Positions 1 through 12,235 of a stretch of 64,000 nucleotides of DNA are shown piece by piece (the stretch's first letter is position 1; every line of letters begins with the position of its first letter). Source of the stretch: Sipunculus nudus (Eukaryota; Annelida; Sipuncula; Golfingiida; Sipunculidae); NCBI GenBank assembly GCA_026874595.1, contig CM049314.1:38419229-38483228 (forward strand), in the 5' to 3' direction. Below the pieces are notes generated by a model. The model searched no databases and was not told the DNA's origin. It was given only the letters and a program-made list of their open reading frames with translations. Position numbers and translations under genes: made by a program.

Positions 1-1483
1 AAGCCTTAATAAATTAATAACCTAAAAATAACCTGACATTTACTTTGTACTTAAATGGTCCTCTGTGATATTTTGATATGGTTTGTCAACTGAATGAATG
101 ATGATGCCGGGTTTTTATTTAGGGCGTTGAATGCTGAAAAAAGGTTTTCATGAATAGATATAGTTTTAGCTTTATTGAAACGACTTCAGTGATTTGTTTA
201 AATATAAACAGACGAAGTAAGACTTTCATTATCTCATGAATAACTTTATTTTGGATATTATTACGTTCACAGACCCCAGATTCATACCCAACTCAGTTGA
301 CACATAGACTAACATCCTTAAAAATAATTAAGCTTCATTTTGCAATATTCTACTGGAACAGCGTTGTGCTCTAGTTTTAACCATTATTGCAAAATAGATT
401 TGTGGGTATTTCATATTTGCATTGGATTCTTTTGAATTCTTCATTGGTTACCCGACAAGCACTGTAAACTTGATCTTCTATCAATCTCTCTTGTAAAATA
501 TTCTAACACATGGAACGGATGCATGTCAACTGACGAGAGTATAAAGAGTATAAAGCATAAAATAATATATCATACGAGGATTATATCTGTTACACTGAAT
601 AATTATTAAAATATTGTTGTTAGCGTTGCATCAACCTTCGAATTAAACATTCTGCTCCCACAAGTTACGAATTTATTCTAACTTGAAGAGGGGGGGGGGG
701 GGGTTCTTTAACCAAAAATCATTTTACAGATATCGTACCTTTTACTACTATAGATGAAACAATTATATATGAGAAAGATTACACAAACACTTATAGACAT
801 TTGAATACGTGTCGTTAAGACCGAATCGTTGTCAACGCAAACCACATTGACGTTTCATCGTGTTTTAAATTGAAAGGTACGTGACCATCTTAATATTGAC
901 TGTCTCCTCACATCACACTCGGCTGTCATGATGGCCTAATGTACAAATACATGGGATTTCCTTTTTTGTTTAGACAGGACATTGTTAATCTTGAGTGCCA
1001 ATGTTTCTGGCTTAGACAGTTCCCTTGAAACTTCGTTATACCACAGGAAGCATTATTTTTTGTTGTTGACTAAGCGGTATACTTAGTTTGACGGGTTGGT
1101 TATTTTTCTGTTAAAAACCTTTGAAAAAATGATGAAAGGATCTAAAGAAATTATGCCTAGTTTGACGGTAATATCATATCAGTCCTTCGAAAATACTTAA
1201 TTATCATAATGTTTTTGTTCAATACATATTTACAAGTTTAAGATTAGGCACATTCTTTATCCAGGGGGATGGCGACAGTCATTCGCCGATATGAGCTTTA
1301 GACCAGCAGCCGGGGTGCTTGTATAACACGCCAAAAAAACACCAAAGTCTGATAAGGATCCTCATGGAAGTAAACATGTGGTTCTTCGTGTTACGTATAT
1401 GTTTTCATGTACGTAGGCGATTGGCCGTTAACTGTACATTCTTGCTAACCTGGTACTGTTTTAAGACTTTTCATTTTAGTTTG
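1..1483. other. 3' flank of ADH-A, no gene seen
   Basis: I see no conserved coding region here. A G homopolymer lies at about 691-703. The plus-strand reading frame at 1319-1576 is the antisense shadow of ADH-A exon 10. The ADH-A 3' UTR should lie just left of 1484 on the minus strand, but I could not identify a canonical AATAAA signal close to the stop codon. Confidence 0.6.
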
Positions 1484-1591
1484 TTAGACATGACGTATGA
1501 CACTGCGCCCACTCCGCGTCCCCCTTTTCAGGCCGTGCAAGACATCGTTAACCTCTTCCAAAGTCACATGGCATAAAGGTGGTCCGGTTAC
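1484..1591 (-). CDS. ADH-A coding exon 10 with TAA stop
   Basis: The terminal exon begins after ACTTTTAG with VTGPPLCHVTLEEVNDVL and ends SVIRHV then TAA. It has the same 108-bp length as the ADH-B terminal exon. The intron before it is about 1.6 kb and shows nothing recognisable. Confidence 0.87.
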   Translation of the reverse strand, partial: VTGPPLCHVTLEEVNDVLHGLKRGTRSGRSVIRHV

Positions 1592-3578
1592 CTAAAAGTA
1601 TATATAAACAAATAGTAGGTGTCACATGTTCCTAGAAAAAATGCTCTTTGGATACATATAGGTAATATACAAATGAAAACAAATAACAACTTTTTGTTCA
1701 ACTGTTGATTGAGTTATAACCTTGTAAGGTCTGATGTGTACAATTTCAAAACTTTAAAAATGTTAATATTATTTAATAATAAGGCAAAAGGGACCTGTAT
1801 GGTAGCTCCACATAATTAATAACAGTAATACTTATATTAAAATGCTATTGGGTTTTCATTTTTACATGTAAAAAACCACATTGTGTCATTTTAAATTAAG
1901 TACATTCCGCAGTAATAGGACTAAAAGTGTTAGTTGATTGGATGGAGCACTGCATACTATAAATACAATTATAGCTAAAAGATGCCATGCTACACGGTAC
2001 CGTAACGAGAAAAGAGAAACGAGTAATATATCCGTGAAGTTGCAAAGTATATATTTATTAAATTGGCAGCAGATGTTTAATTCTCAATTGCCATAGCACA
2101 CATACATTAGTGCAGATATAACATAGTGAACATCAATGTTGGCATTTCATTATTATCACATTCTTGGGACGGACAACAGTTTTATTTTTAAAGAAAAAAC
2201 TGTACAATTCTCTAACACTTTGGAGGTTCATAGAAATATAAATTTGATTTATGAAAATTTTATGAATGTGTTGATCAAATGCAGAGGCATCGTTGCAGAT
2301 GGATTTCTGTGAATTAAAGTTTAAATTAGATGATGCTTTTTATCTGGTGGTATAACAGTTAGTTTCCTTTTTTACCAGAAAAAAAAATCGAGTTTGATTC
2401 GAAAGGAACTAATATTATCGACTATGCACTTTTATACTTTACTTGCCAAGCTGGAATGTTGTTACATTTTGATTTAAGAGGAAAGCCTCAAAGGGTGACG
2501 CCCAGATGATGCGTTTTCTTAACAATAAAAAAGGCATTAATTAACACCCAACTCAAATTATGGCAGGACCTAATCAAAGTTATATTGAGTTTGTTTGAAT
2601 CAGGCTGGTGGTTTCCAAAATGAAACAGAGCAATTAGCTTAACTTGTATTCAAGTAGTTCAAGATTCCAAAAGCAAAGGGCGTGTTTGCATAAAGGGTAT
2701 TATGAGGAGGGTTTTATGCTAACGGGTACAACCGAAGTTGATTCCTCTATCAGTAATTATGCACAAAGAGCAAACATCATGCAAGTTTATTTGAACATTT
2801 AGTTAGAACAAAGGGAAGGAAATATGGAACAAGGTTAACATGCATACTTGGAAGCTAAATGAGCTAATGCATGCTTTACCGTTTGAAATACCAAGTATAA
2901 GAGGTAGTTTTTAATATATTCTCATAATTTTAGATGATTAACCACGAAAGTGACACCTCTTTTAAAGCAGTGTACAGTAATATAAAGATTAGAACATAAT
3001 TCAGATGCATAATTTATACGATGTGAAGGATTAAAAAAGGAGCCGTGATCGAGGCTTTCAAAGCATTAACTGTTAACTTGTTTCTCACGGAGTATGTTTC
3101 ACCGTGGCTTAACTGCAACCCCAACTAGAATTTTTCAAGACTTTTAACTCCGTAGATAGCTACGTAATTAAAACTATCCACCATAATTTTGCTTACCTTC
3201 CCGGTGACCACCATGTCAACCAAGCTCGTCAGTTCTTTCTTAGTCCCAATAATTGAGCCCGTAATGTTCAACATTTGAAAAGGAAATATACCCGAGTCAA
3301 CAGAATATGTTCCTTTGAAGACTCCAACTGACACTATAGTAGCTCCCTGAAAAAAGGCAGATAAAAGACAAAGAATATAACGTAAATTGTCTTTTATCTG
3401 CCTTTTTTAGTATAAAACATAAATATATTTTAAGATACTTTACCAAGATTTGAGTTGATTATAGAATATGTCAGATGAAACATTTGAAATTAGAACTCAG
3501 ACGCCTCTCTTCCATAACATTTGATGTGTCAATAGCATGGCAGGCACACGTAAACACATTACTGTCCATAAAACATTC

Positions 3579-3621
<43 letters not shown>

Positions 3622-6600
3622 GAGAAAACAAAAGGCACGGAAATACCCGTATAAGGAACTTATATTCATATACCAAATAATTATTTGAAATTAAAGTGCC
3701 AAGTGCTTGTATGAAATTTACTATTTGCAATATAAACTAAATATAAATTGGCCTTTTCAAATAGTTCATGCTTCCAAACCAACATGTTTCCTACCACCGG
3801 ATCTCTATACCACATTTCCCGAAGATCTGTTGGCGAATTTCGGAATCATAATTTGATTCTAAATTAATATTGTACTTCTACTGTGAATTAGTTAATTCTT
3901 CGCGGCCCGAAGTGTCCTGTGTTCGGCCACCAGGTGAGGCTCTCAACATAGAGTAACCTCCTGTGTAATTTTACACAAGTAACAATGCATGGACCTAAAT
4001 CTAAATCTATCTCGACTTTAACAATATATATCTTACGACCAGTTGGCTGCAGCATAAACAACAGGTTTAAGTTGAACTATTACATACCGTGCTGGATTTG
4101 TAAAGGTTATGAGTTGACATTACATAACAAATTACAATCATACAATGTTGTACTGTCAAAACTTACTGTACTTAGTAATGGTACTAGACATCTTTGGGCA
4201 AGTATGACCTCTCTGCGCATAACTCTTCGTTCATAGGATAAAGCAGCTCATACGTTCTATAAGTTCATGCTTAAAAACATTGCCATATTGTAGGTTTTTA
4301 TAGCTCTGCATATAAACAAAATTCCATTATGATGGAAGGGAGCTGGTACGCAGGAATATAACCAAGCTAGCCACGTTTGTTTGCTGCTTGGCTCTGTGTG
4401 TTCCACTCGAAATGATGTGTCAGCGTTGATCGAAAATAAATGTGACACAAACTAAGCATGTAAATATGTGGGCATCTTATTCTGCATGGCCCATCCCATC
4501 CATTTTGATTTGTGCGCTTATCCAAGAAGATACTACGCCACGGCGTCGTGGGGAAAAATAACCAAATTATTCCATTTCTGTTGTCGTGTTGATTAGATGA
4601 TTACGGGAAGATATTTGCTATGCTCATGCAGAGACTGCCGACTCAACCAAATTTAGTCACGCAAAAGGTCCAATTGACTCCCAAAAGGACAACCAGAAAC
4701 TAACGGTGAAGTTAAAAATTTAAGGTTGAGGTTGAAGCAAGGTCGAGGTTGTTCTCTTTGAGCAAAACTTGTCTAACAGAAAACGGCAATCCTACAGGAA
4801 ACGAACGAGGCCGCGGCACGCCTACGCTTGACTTAATATGTTTTGAAAGAGAGAAAAGTTCCAGCCTGAGGGAGGTTCATATAATCCAATGAATTACATG
4901 TGATAATATCAAACATTTTTTTCACCTTAGCCCCACAGCCGACGGTTGTTTGAACAGTAGCTTCACTGCCAACGAAGTCCACAATGGCTTGAAAACCTTC
5001 TGGTATACTGGCTCTTGTAGCAGAAATTCTCTCTTCGTTTGTAGCTATGAAATGAAGAAAAGATTATGATCGTCAAAATAATACGACGAAAAGGCAACAC
5101 ATAGTTAACCCGTGATCATTTTAAATGTTCATTAACCAGTTCTTTTCTAGAAAAAAATTGAAAAATATCATGAGCTTAATTTCAGAATAGGAAAAATTAT
5201 TATATGAACACAGTAAAATGAGATTAACCTCAGATGTGGTTAGCTTGTCCATAGAGAAGCTTCGTAGCAATTTTCCGGTGTGCGCAAACACGTCCGATAA
5301 CTTGTGAACTACGGGTCGACAGTTCTAGATATATCTTTAACAAAGAAATCTTTTAGATTATGTTACAATTTAATATATTAAGCGGTTACAAGTTGTGCCC
5401 TGTTAATGGAAGGACGCCTGGGACGGCAGAACGGCCAGACGCTCAGACGGACGATGGACAATGGATGGTCACTATAACTCACCATGACTGAAAGTCAGCT
5501 GAGCTAAACATATTGTTTTGCTAAGTTGGATCTAATCAAACGATCAGTGTTGATAATCTAGCCGAATGCATAATTCATGAATATGATGTTAGATCCATGC
5601 ATGATGTAGATCGCAGAATTGTGGGTTCGTGCCCCGATCTGACTGCCTTCTGCGAATAGCCAACTCTTTGCCGAAAGGAGTAAATTGGTACTGGTCCTAG
5701 GAGGAAGATAAATGTGGGGAAAATAACCTTCAGTCACCTATTATTGCCGTCTAGGCTTTATGTTCCCCAGGAGGCTGAGGAAAGGTACAAAAACTGAATG
5801 ACCCGAAACACCAGTAAGTCAATATGTGACGGCAAATGAAACTGCCTTATTCAATGGTATTCAGACTATAACCACCTATCTTTTTCATGTTATGCTAATG
5901 ATGTTAACATTGTTGATGTTCTGTCCACCTCTGCCTTCTTTCTTTTATGTAAACTTATTGCTTTTATCAGTTTTCTCTTAAATGCTGTTTGTCTGTATAG
6001 CTTTTATTCTTCCTTCCATGTGATTTATTTTTTCTCTAACTGCTTGGTGATCATCAGTATCTATCTCACGGTCATTCGTCAATGTCACCTATCATTGTAG
6101 GATTTAGCTGTCTCTTATTTGTGTATCAGTATTACTTTTCCAACTGATACTAACGTATCACGTTTTGAAGCATTTCAGTCAATTATAATTTTTTCCTGAT
6201 GTAAGTATTAAAGTGTGTTTATACATAAGAATGCTCTGAAACTGGGCGACTTAGATTTCAGGTCCCATAAAATTGTTTGATCCGCTCCGGCATCTAGGGC
6301 TGCCTGATACTTAGTTTCCTGTGGAGTGCATAACCATTAAGATAGCACAATATGGGAAAACTCTTTATAAAAAAATAAACCAAAAGATTTTAGATTTATA
6401 TAATGTCCCTATAAGAAATACATTATTTGAAACCTGCTATACACGTTCTTTCATATAGTATGCATATTGTTTAGATTTTATTCATTTCATATGAAATGTT
6501 AATATTTTAAAAATAAAATTTTATAAGGGACACTATTTTAAGAACCAGTAATTAAACTCATTGCAATATCTCAAAAGCATATTTTTGTCTTCTATCATTC

Positions 6601-9600
6601 ATCTAATCTAAAATTAAAATTTCTACAATATAGGAGCATAATAGAGGTAACATGAAAAAATGCCTTTTTGAGATATGAAGTTTAATATTTGCCCACTAAA
6701 ATGTGGCTTGCTATTGCAGGTTGTCCAAAATTGTGCTCTCTTAAACATGTATGAGAAATAAACGTAGCGTTACTGCTGGAACTGCTGGGACTGTTTAATC
6801 GATAATCTAAGACTAACTATACGTGACAACAGGTAATAAAAAAAGATTTGTATAGGGAAATGTAACACAGATCAAAACTGAAAAATATGTCTGAATGTTG
6901 TTACAATAATGTTCAGAAAGTAATAATATCTGACGTATTCATTATATTGTAAGCAAAACAAATGACAAATTAACTATTAAAAGGTGGATGAAAAAGGCTG
7001 GACCTACCGCCACCTCAGCCACATAGATCTTGGTGTTCTTAGGCATTATGGCCTTTGCGATTTGGATGCCCCACAAACCAAGACCTCCCGCCCCGACAAT
7101 CAGCATACCAAGACTCTCTGATAAAACGAACAAAGCGGCATTAGTGGAATAAAAAGTACCCTGCTTTTACATTAGTTACATAGAGTTAAATAAATTCTGA
7201 ATTTGTATTTTCAAAAGTTGATTGTTTTTGGAATGACCCTTGAACAACAGCACATTTGTATTTAATAATTAAGTTCTTGCTAACTGTGAAACGCATTGCA
7301 GGTGAAGGAATGACATTACAGGTAAAAACCGAAGACTTAAGCTTCAACGTCTTCATTATTACAAAAGACTAGTCAGTTACAACTGAAACAAACTTAGGAA
7401 TATTACCCTCATCTAAACGTATTTGCATTTTTATTATGGTTCGTCACACTGTCCTGTACACCCGTTTTCTGTCTCGTTGATATATGCAGGTAAGACAAAC
7501 TTTCGAAACAATCTTGCGTCAATGGTAGAGAGAGGAACATGCATATTTTTGTTGTAATGAGCCTGATTGAATTGTTTCTTATAAACAGAAAAGCAAAGAT
7601 TGTTTTGATATAGTTATGTTCAAATTGTGACCTAAAAATGCCCGTGGAGAATACAGGCCTTTTTGCAAACAGAGCTGACAGCATTTGATCATTTCTCCTG
7701 TGGTAATGAGCGCTTTTTGGCATGTGACATCTATAATGGACTCCTCATTGTTATCTACCATAGGCGTTTTATAATTTGGTTGTAAGATGTCGCAAAAGAA
7801 CAGAATAATTTCTCATATTATGGTTTTGTGTTTGATTGCAGGAAAATGACATGGGGTGGGTTATTTATTCCAAAGCATTTGATTTTGTACATTACTCTTC
7901 CTGCCCTTGACTTCAGTTGAGTCGTTCTTTGCAAAAATAATCACGAATAACACAGGCGGACAGGGATGTGAACATAAAAATCACGTTCGTAATAATATGG
8001 ACTTCCTTCATTACCAAAATGTTCGCACAGTTTTTCGATGATAGGTTTTGTCCGCATGACGGCGCTGTAGGCAGTGAGTCCGCTACATGGAATGATAGCT
8101 GCCACATCCATGGGAACGGTGTCTGGTACGAGGCAAACGTGACTCAGGTTGTATACAGGAACGTACTGCTGGTAGCTATGATATAACACAAAGGACTTAC
8201 TAAACAAGCAGTAACGTTTATAGAACTTTGATATGAGTGTAAAACCTAGTCATTTACTAGATGCCTGACATAAAGATTAAAAGTAAGATATACAGCTGAA
8301 ATGATTCATTCCTTTAAGGCAGGCTTAATATAGGAAGTTTTTACATGTTCAGTCTCCCTTTATAAAAGAGACATTTCCAAATTTCTGTTTTTAAACTTTT
8401 ATCTTCATATAAAAATAGACCTTATGAAAGACTGTTTAAGCTATACTAGTCTGGTATATTTTTCTATATCACTATCATACGCTCATCAGATACTTACAAA
8501 ATAACGTATTGTTATAATCACATGACATGAAATATGTCATGCGCTGAAATATGTGTATTGTCCTCAATAATTTGATAGAATTATGCCCTCATATATGAGT
8601 CCGTATAAACGTCACATTAATGGAGTAAAGTGATCATAACAGATCATTACCTACCCGCCATCCCAACTTAATCCATAAGCGTGCAAAACCAAGCTGGAGC
8701 AGAGAATATATTCGCCAGCCATACAATATCCACACTGTCCGCAACCCGAACAAGGGAAAACCATAACGCGGTCTCCGATCTTAAACCTACTGGTCTCTGT
8801 AATATTCACAACCTTTAAATAAGATACTGACCTATTTAAAAGTTAATACAAACTGTATCGATAAAAGTTTAATTAAAAAAAAAAACCTTCTTGTCTTATG
8901 CAGGTATACAATAATACGGCTTACGATCTTTAAAATATTATTTATTCATTAAAATATTAATATTTAAAAAATTAATAACATATCTTGTAAATTATTTTAC
9001 AATATGCACTCATGGTGACTACAGTGCATTAAATTCTCTCCGGCCTTAGGAACCTTCAAAGTTGAAAGTATTAAATTGATATAAACCATTTTTCATGTGG
9101 GGATTTACTTTATAACACTAAAAAGATCAATCATAATAGAAAAAAAAATAGAATCTTAACCAAGATTTACACGTAGCTACAGATTTTTACATTTCAATGT
9201 GAAAATCTGTTATAATTCCGTGACAAACCCATTGAATGAAGTTTCGCCCATTTAAAACAGGAATGTCTCAACTTTCAAGTCCCGTCTTGAATTCCTTTTC
9301 GTCTCCGAACAGGCAAAGATAATGCTTGGTGTGTGATTTTACATAAATGATATTTGAGACTAATGCACAAAAATATAGATATTCAAGGTTTTGACCGGGA
9401 AAAAGAAACGGTATGAACACCTAGAGGACTTTAAGCATTATTATATTAACTGGATGGTGGATCTTTTTTAATTATAATTGAAATATCAGGTTAATCTGTA
9501 AGACAAAGGGAGTTTTTGATTAAAACCAATTATTTTTAAATAACGCTTTATTAAGAGGTATTCATTTTTAGCTGGCAGATTCTATTCTTAATGTTAAGCC

Positions 9601-9817
9601 GTGAATACAGACTCCAACATTTTATGCTTTCATTTAAAAAGTGGATGCATAAACAATACGAACATAAAATACAATATATGTTAAGAGGTATTTGGGGTAT
9701 TTTAACGACCTAAACATAGCTTGTAGGTTCACCCCAATACAGCTGTACATTACATGGACAATCAAATGGAATAATCTATTTTTATAATACAAATATATAT
9801 GTATAATATTATATATA

Positions 9818-9865
<48 letters not shown>

Positions 9866-11747
9866 TTGCAAAAAAAGAAATTCCATTGCGAGGTTACTGT
9901 CATAATATTATCATGGATTACTATCTGCGTGTCCACATCATCGAACTGTGTATATTGTTCATTATCGTCCAGGAAAAGATAACGAGTTAAAGAGTAAATT
10001 GTTATGAGTATGAATTTGCTAACAGGAAGATAAATAAAAACTCAGGTGGACATTGTTCCCACAAAATAAAAGTCTTTTTGATTCAGCAAAAGAAAAGTCA
10101 TTTAACAACCAAAAGTTATATGTTCTTGTATGTTTATTTTTATTGGTTGCCTACCTGTGTCCACATTTGAACCAAACTGGAAAATTTCCCCAGATATCTC
10201 ATGACCTGAAAAAAGGGCATTAGGGAATGATGATGTGTCCTGGAATAAAATATATACAACGTGTGTTTACTATAAAAAAGGCTTACGCAATTACTACGAT
10301 TTATGTAAATAAACATTGTGACTTATCGAAGGATCTTTTATCACCTATTCTTTGTTCTTGTAATCGGCGGGTTCAGTTAAGTCGTGATGATAAATAAATT
10401 CTCATGAATAATAATTTCCCCATATGCTTATCCCCTATAGCAAGCTGATTACAGGGGCTCTCATTAAAATGGAATTAATGCATTTTAGTGGCCCTGCCTG
10501 TTTACCAGGGTGAATGTTGCTCTGATTACAATGCTATTAGCTCATGATCAGTAAGATAGTCCCAACAATTTTCGTTTGTAAAGTATTTGGTGACAAGGGA
10601 GTAGAGTGGAATAAATTAAGTAATTGACTGTATTTCAGGGACATGATGAATTCCAGGGACTGGAATATATTATAAAACCTATTAACTTTACATGAGTGTT
10701 CTCTAATAGTACAAATAAATAACGATATAAACTTATATCCTGGGCTCTACTATTTCATATTGAATGTTTCCATTTCTTGTACCGAGTCTTGCTTGAGGTA
10801 GAATAATCGTTCTGATCATTTTCGGAACTCTTATCGCCCTTATATATATATTACCTAATATAGCCGGTCGCTTAAACAGTGATCTGAATTCCTCACTTCC
10901 CGTGGATGGGGTGTCCCCATGGATATAATGGAAATCAGAGTGACATATTCCGGAAAAGTGAACCTGGAACATATTACCACTGGGTCAGGCATATAAAGAT
11001 TAAAATTTATGTGCTGTAGACGTTTCATAAGAATACCACACGTATCAAAAGATGTTCCCTACACTCGTATGTGATAAATGATAGTTCATTGTAAAACTAA
11101 GAATATATAATAAAATGTCACTTTTCGGTTGACTGATTCGACAGCAAATCGTAACTTTCACTTTCACTGAAAAATGTTTAAAAAGACTTGAATGACAGTT
11201 ATAGACCACATGTTGTGCTCCCAAGGATTCTGTCCAAACCTTATGGGAACACACGTCATGAGTATTGTGTAAGGCCCTGCAGTTTGAAAAAAATTGCCCT
11301 ACCCTTAAAATTAATATATATTTTCATCCAAATTACAAAATTGTATTAATTCTTTTGTTTTAACCTTGATAAAAATGTTACAACTTGAATATAAATAAAA
11401 AGAAGACTTTTATAACGTTTGGGTAAAAAAGGAGAAACTGAAAAATTTACCAACCACCAATGTGCCTAACATCATTGGAGGTACAATAAGTGTTAAGACT
11501 AGTGAGAGTTGTCTTTATTATGTTAAAGGCTAAAGGGTGTCTGCGATTTTGAGACATATTTTATTTAACCAATTCAGGTAATTCATCTTGAGACGTGTAA
11601 CCTAAAATCATTACACATGAATTTGTATACCAATTTTATCAGTTTAATTACCTTGATGACTGCGCCCTCTGCTGGGGCCTCCGGAATCGGCGCCTCTTTT
11701 AAAACGAGAGGTTCCTCGAATTCTTGCAGTTCCATACGTTTATTCAT
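1484..11747 (-). CDS. ADH-A: zinc-containing alcohol dehydrogenase-like protein (MDR family), 10 exons
   Basis: Seen: ten minus-strand exons at 11652-11747, 10855-10963, 10155-10205, 8655-8796, 8015-8175, 7008-7117, 6255-6318, 4926-5044, 3197-3346 and 1484-1591. Together they give 1110 nt, 369 codons plus TAA, in frame throughout. An in-frame TAG lies 18 nt upstream of the ATG. The catalytic-zinc region includes GICHSD (Cys39), the relay-type His44, GHE (His70, Glu71) and Cys163. A four-cysteine structural-zinc lobe has Cys104, 107, 110 and 118. The Rossmann motif GAGGLG is at 195-200. Known: this set defines zinc-dependent MDR dehydrogenases, cytosolic NAD(P)-linked oxidoreductases of alcohols, polyols or aldehydes; the substrate cannot be read from sequence. 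Odd: the donor after exon 7 reads CT where GT is expected, so normal splicing there is doubtful. Every other intron is GT-AG. It could be a young pseudogene. It is the diverged inverted paralogue of ADH-B. Confidence 0.88.
3197..3346 (-). CDS. ADH-A coding exon 9
   Basis: A 150-bp exon after TTTTTTCAG, encoding GATIVSVGVFKGTYSV and then ITGSIIGTKKELTSLVDMV. This is the GxxxG(S/T) plus helix region near the C-terminal end of MDR dehydrogenases. The donor is AAG|GTAAGC. Confidence 0.88.
3583..3618. repeat. (AT)n microsatellite
   Basis: An uninterrupted AT dinucleotide run in ADH-A intron 8, between exons 9 and 8. Confidence 0.95.
4926..5044 (-). CDS. ADH-A coding exon 8
   Basis: A 119-bp exon after TTTCATAG ending AAG|GTGAAA. 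It includes IPEGFQAIVDFVGSEATVQT, which corresponds to VVDFVGSDSTVQT in ADH-B and is the late Rossmann-domain strand of MDR proteins. Confidence 0.87.
5575..5830 (+). repeat. putative tRNA-derived SINE in ADH-A intron 7
   Basis: A B-box-like GGGTTCGTGCCCC sits at about 5622-5634, close to a TAGATCGCAG stretch that could be part of a degraded tRNA-like head. A conserved-looking body follows (GGTACTGGTCC, GGAGGCTGAGG). No protein-coding potential is seen. It belongs to a different SINE type from the family at 21.3 kb. Confidence 0.45.
6255..6318 (-). CDS. ADH-A coding exon 7, abnormal splice donor
   Basis: The acceptor is CTCCACAG. The coding part reads ETKYQAALDAGADQTILWD and aligns base for base in length (64 bp) with ADH-B exon 7. 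ADH-B ends AAAG|GTAG. At the same point ADH-A has AAAT|CTAAGT, which keeps the TAAGT of a donor but has lost the GT. Two GTs further into the intron, TTAT|GTATAA and the weaker CCCA|GTTTCA, preserve phase 1 and add an open in-frame extension. Confidence 0.8.
7008..7117 (-). CDS. ADH-A coding exon 6 (Rossmann dinucleotide site)
   Basis: A 110-bp exon after TTATCAG ending at GCG|GTAGGT, phase 0. It encodes LIVGAGGLGLWGIQIAKA and a second beta strand ending YVAEVA. The acidic position that usually holds Asp in NAD-binding MDRs is Glu221 here. Confidence 0.88.
8015..8175 (-). CDS. ADH-A coding exon 5 (third zinc ligand)
   Basis: The acceptor that keeps the frame is ATCATAG, giving GYQQYVPV. The CAGCAG a few bases further in would break the frame. 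The exon carries IPCSGLTAYSA with the Cys163 ligand. The donor is G|GTAATG, phase 1. Confidence 0.87.
8655..8796 (-). CDS. ADH-A coding exon 4 (structural zinc lobe)
   Basis: The 142-bp exon starts after ATTACAG and ends at GG|GTAGGT, phase 2. It encodes a Cys-x2-Cys-x2-Cys-x7-Cys knuckle (CGQCGYC, then a fourth Cys). All four structural ligands are present, so the fold-stabilising lobe looks intact. Confidence 0.88.
9821..9862. repeat. (AT)n microsatellite
   Basis: A dinucleotide run in ADH-A intron 3, preceded by imperfect TATA-rich sequence. Confidence 0.95.
10155..10205 (-). CDS. ADH-A coding exon 3 (GHE motif)
   Basis: A 51-bp exon between TTTTCAG and a GTAGGC donor. It supplies GHEISGEI, whose His and Glu are the second and third catalytic-site positions. 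It is the same length as ADH-B exon 3. Confidence 0.88.
10855..10963 (-). CDS. ADH-A coding exon 2 (first catalytic-zinc ligand)
   Basis: The acceptor is TTCCAG and the donor is G|GTAATA, phase 1. It encodes VHFSGICHSD, with the zinc-ligand cysteine and the CHSDxH pattern of active MDR enzymes. The variable loop that follows is one residue shorter than in ADH-B. Confidence 0.88.
11652..11747 (-). CDS. ADH-A coding exon 1 (residues 1-32)
   Basis: It opens MNKRMELQEF and ends AVIK directly before a GTAATT donor in phase 0. The same block, three residues longer at its start, opens ADH-B and ADH-C. A possible 5' UTR acceptor (TTCATAG) lies just upstream of the ATG. Confidence 0.88.
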
Positions 11748-12087
11748 AGTTGCCTTGGTTATCTATGAATTCTGCACTACAAAGACGAGTCAGCAACCTT
11801 GTCTTTAACAGAGTATGCGTGGAGCCGTTAAATGTATTAGAATAATAATATCCAGAGAGGCATTGGCCTTCTGTGTTGGGGAAAAGTGAGGAGGGGGGGG
11901 GGCAGTCAATAGAAGTATTTACAGAACCCCACCACATCAAGGAAAATATGGACACCCGCTTACACTTTGAGAGATTACACAATGAGAGATTATTGTTGAA
12001 ATTATGAAAATTTTACACTAACTGGCCGATTTTTATATTTTATTTTGTGATTTGTCGCTTTGAACAGTGAAGGTTCCCCCTAGGGAA

Positions 12088-12235
12088 TCCCTATCATAGT
12101 AAAGTCTTCATATCTCCATTTTCTAAGAAATACTACGATATAATCAGTTCACACGAACCAATCACAAAGGTATTACCGTGCTATCACTTGTATTATGACA
12201 CATAGGTAGGTAACTCGCCCAAAAACCTTTCGAGC
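12088..12235 (+). repeat. left terminal inverted repeat of the P-like transposon
   Basis: It pairs with 17438-17592 on the opposite strand over most of its length, with scattered substitutions and small indels. The match fades on the inner side near 12235. Confidence 0.75.

Noticed and set aside
1319-1576. 85-codon plus-strand reading frame
   Set aside because: It is antisense to ADH-A exon 10, whose minus-strand reading matches ADH-B exon 10.
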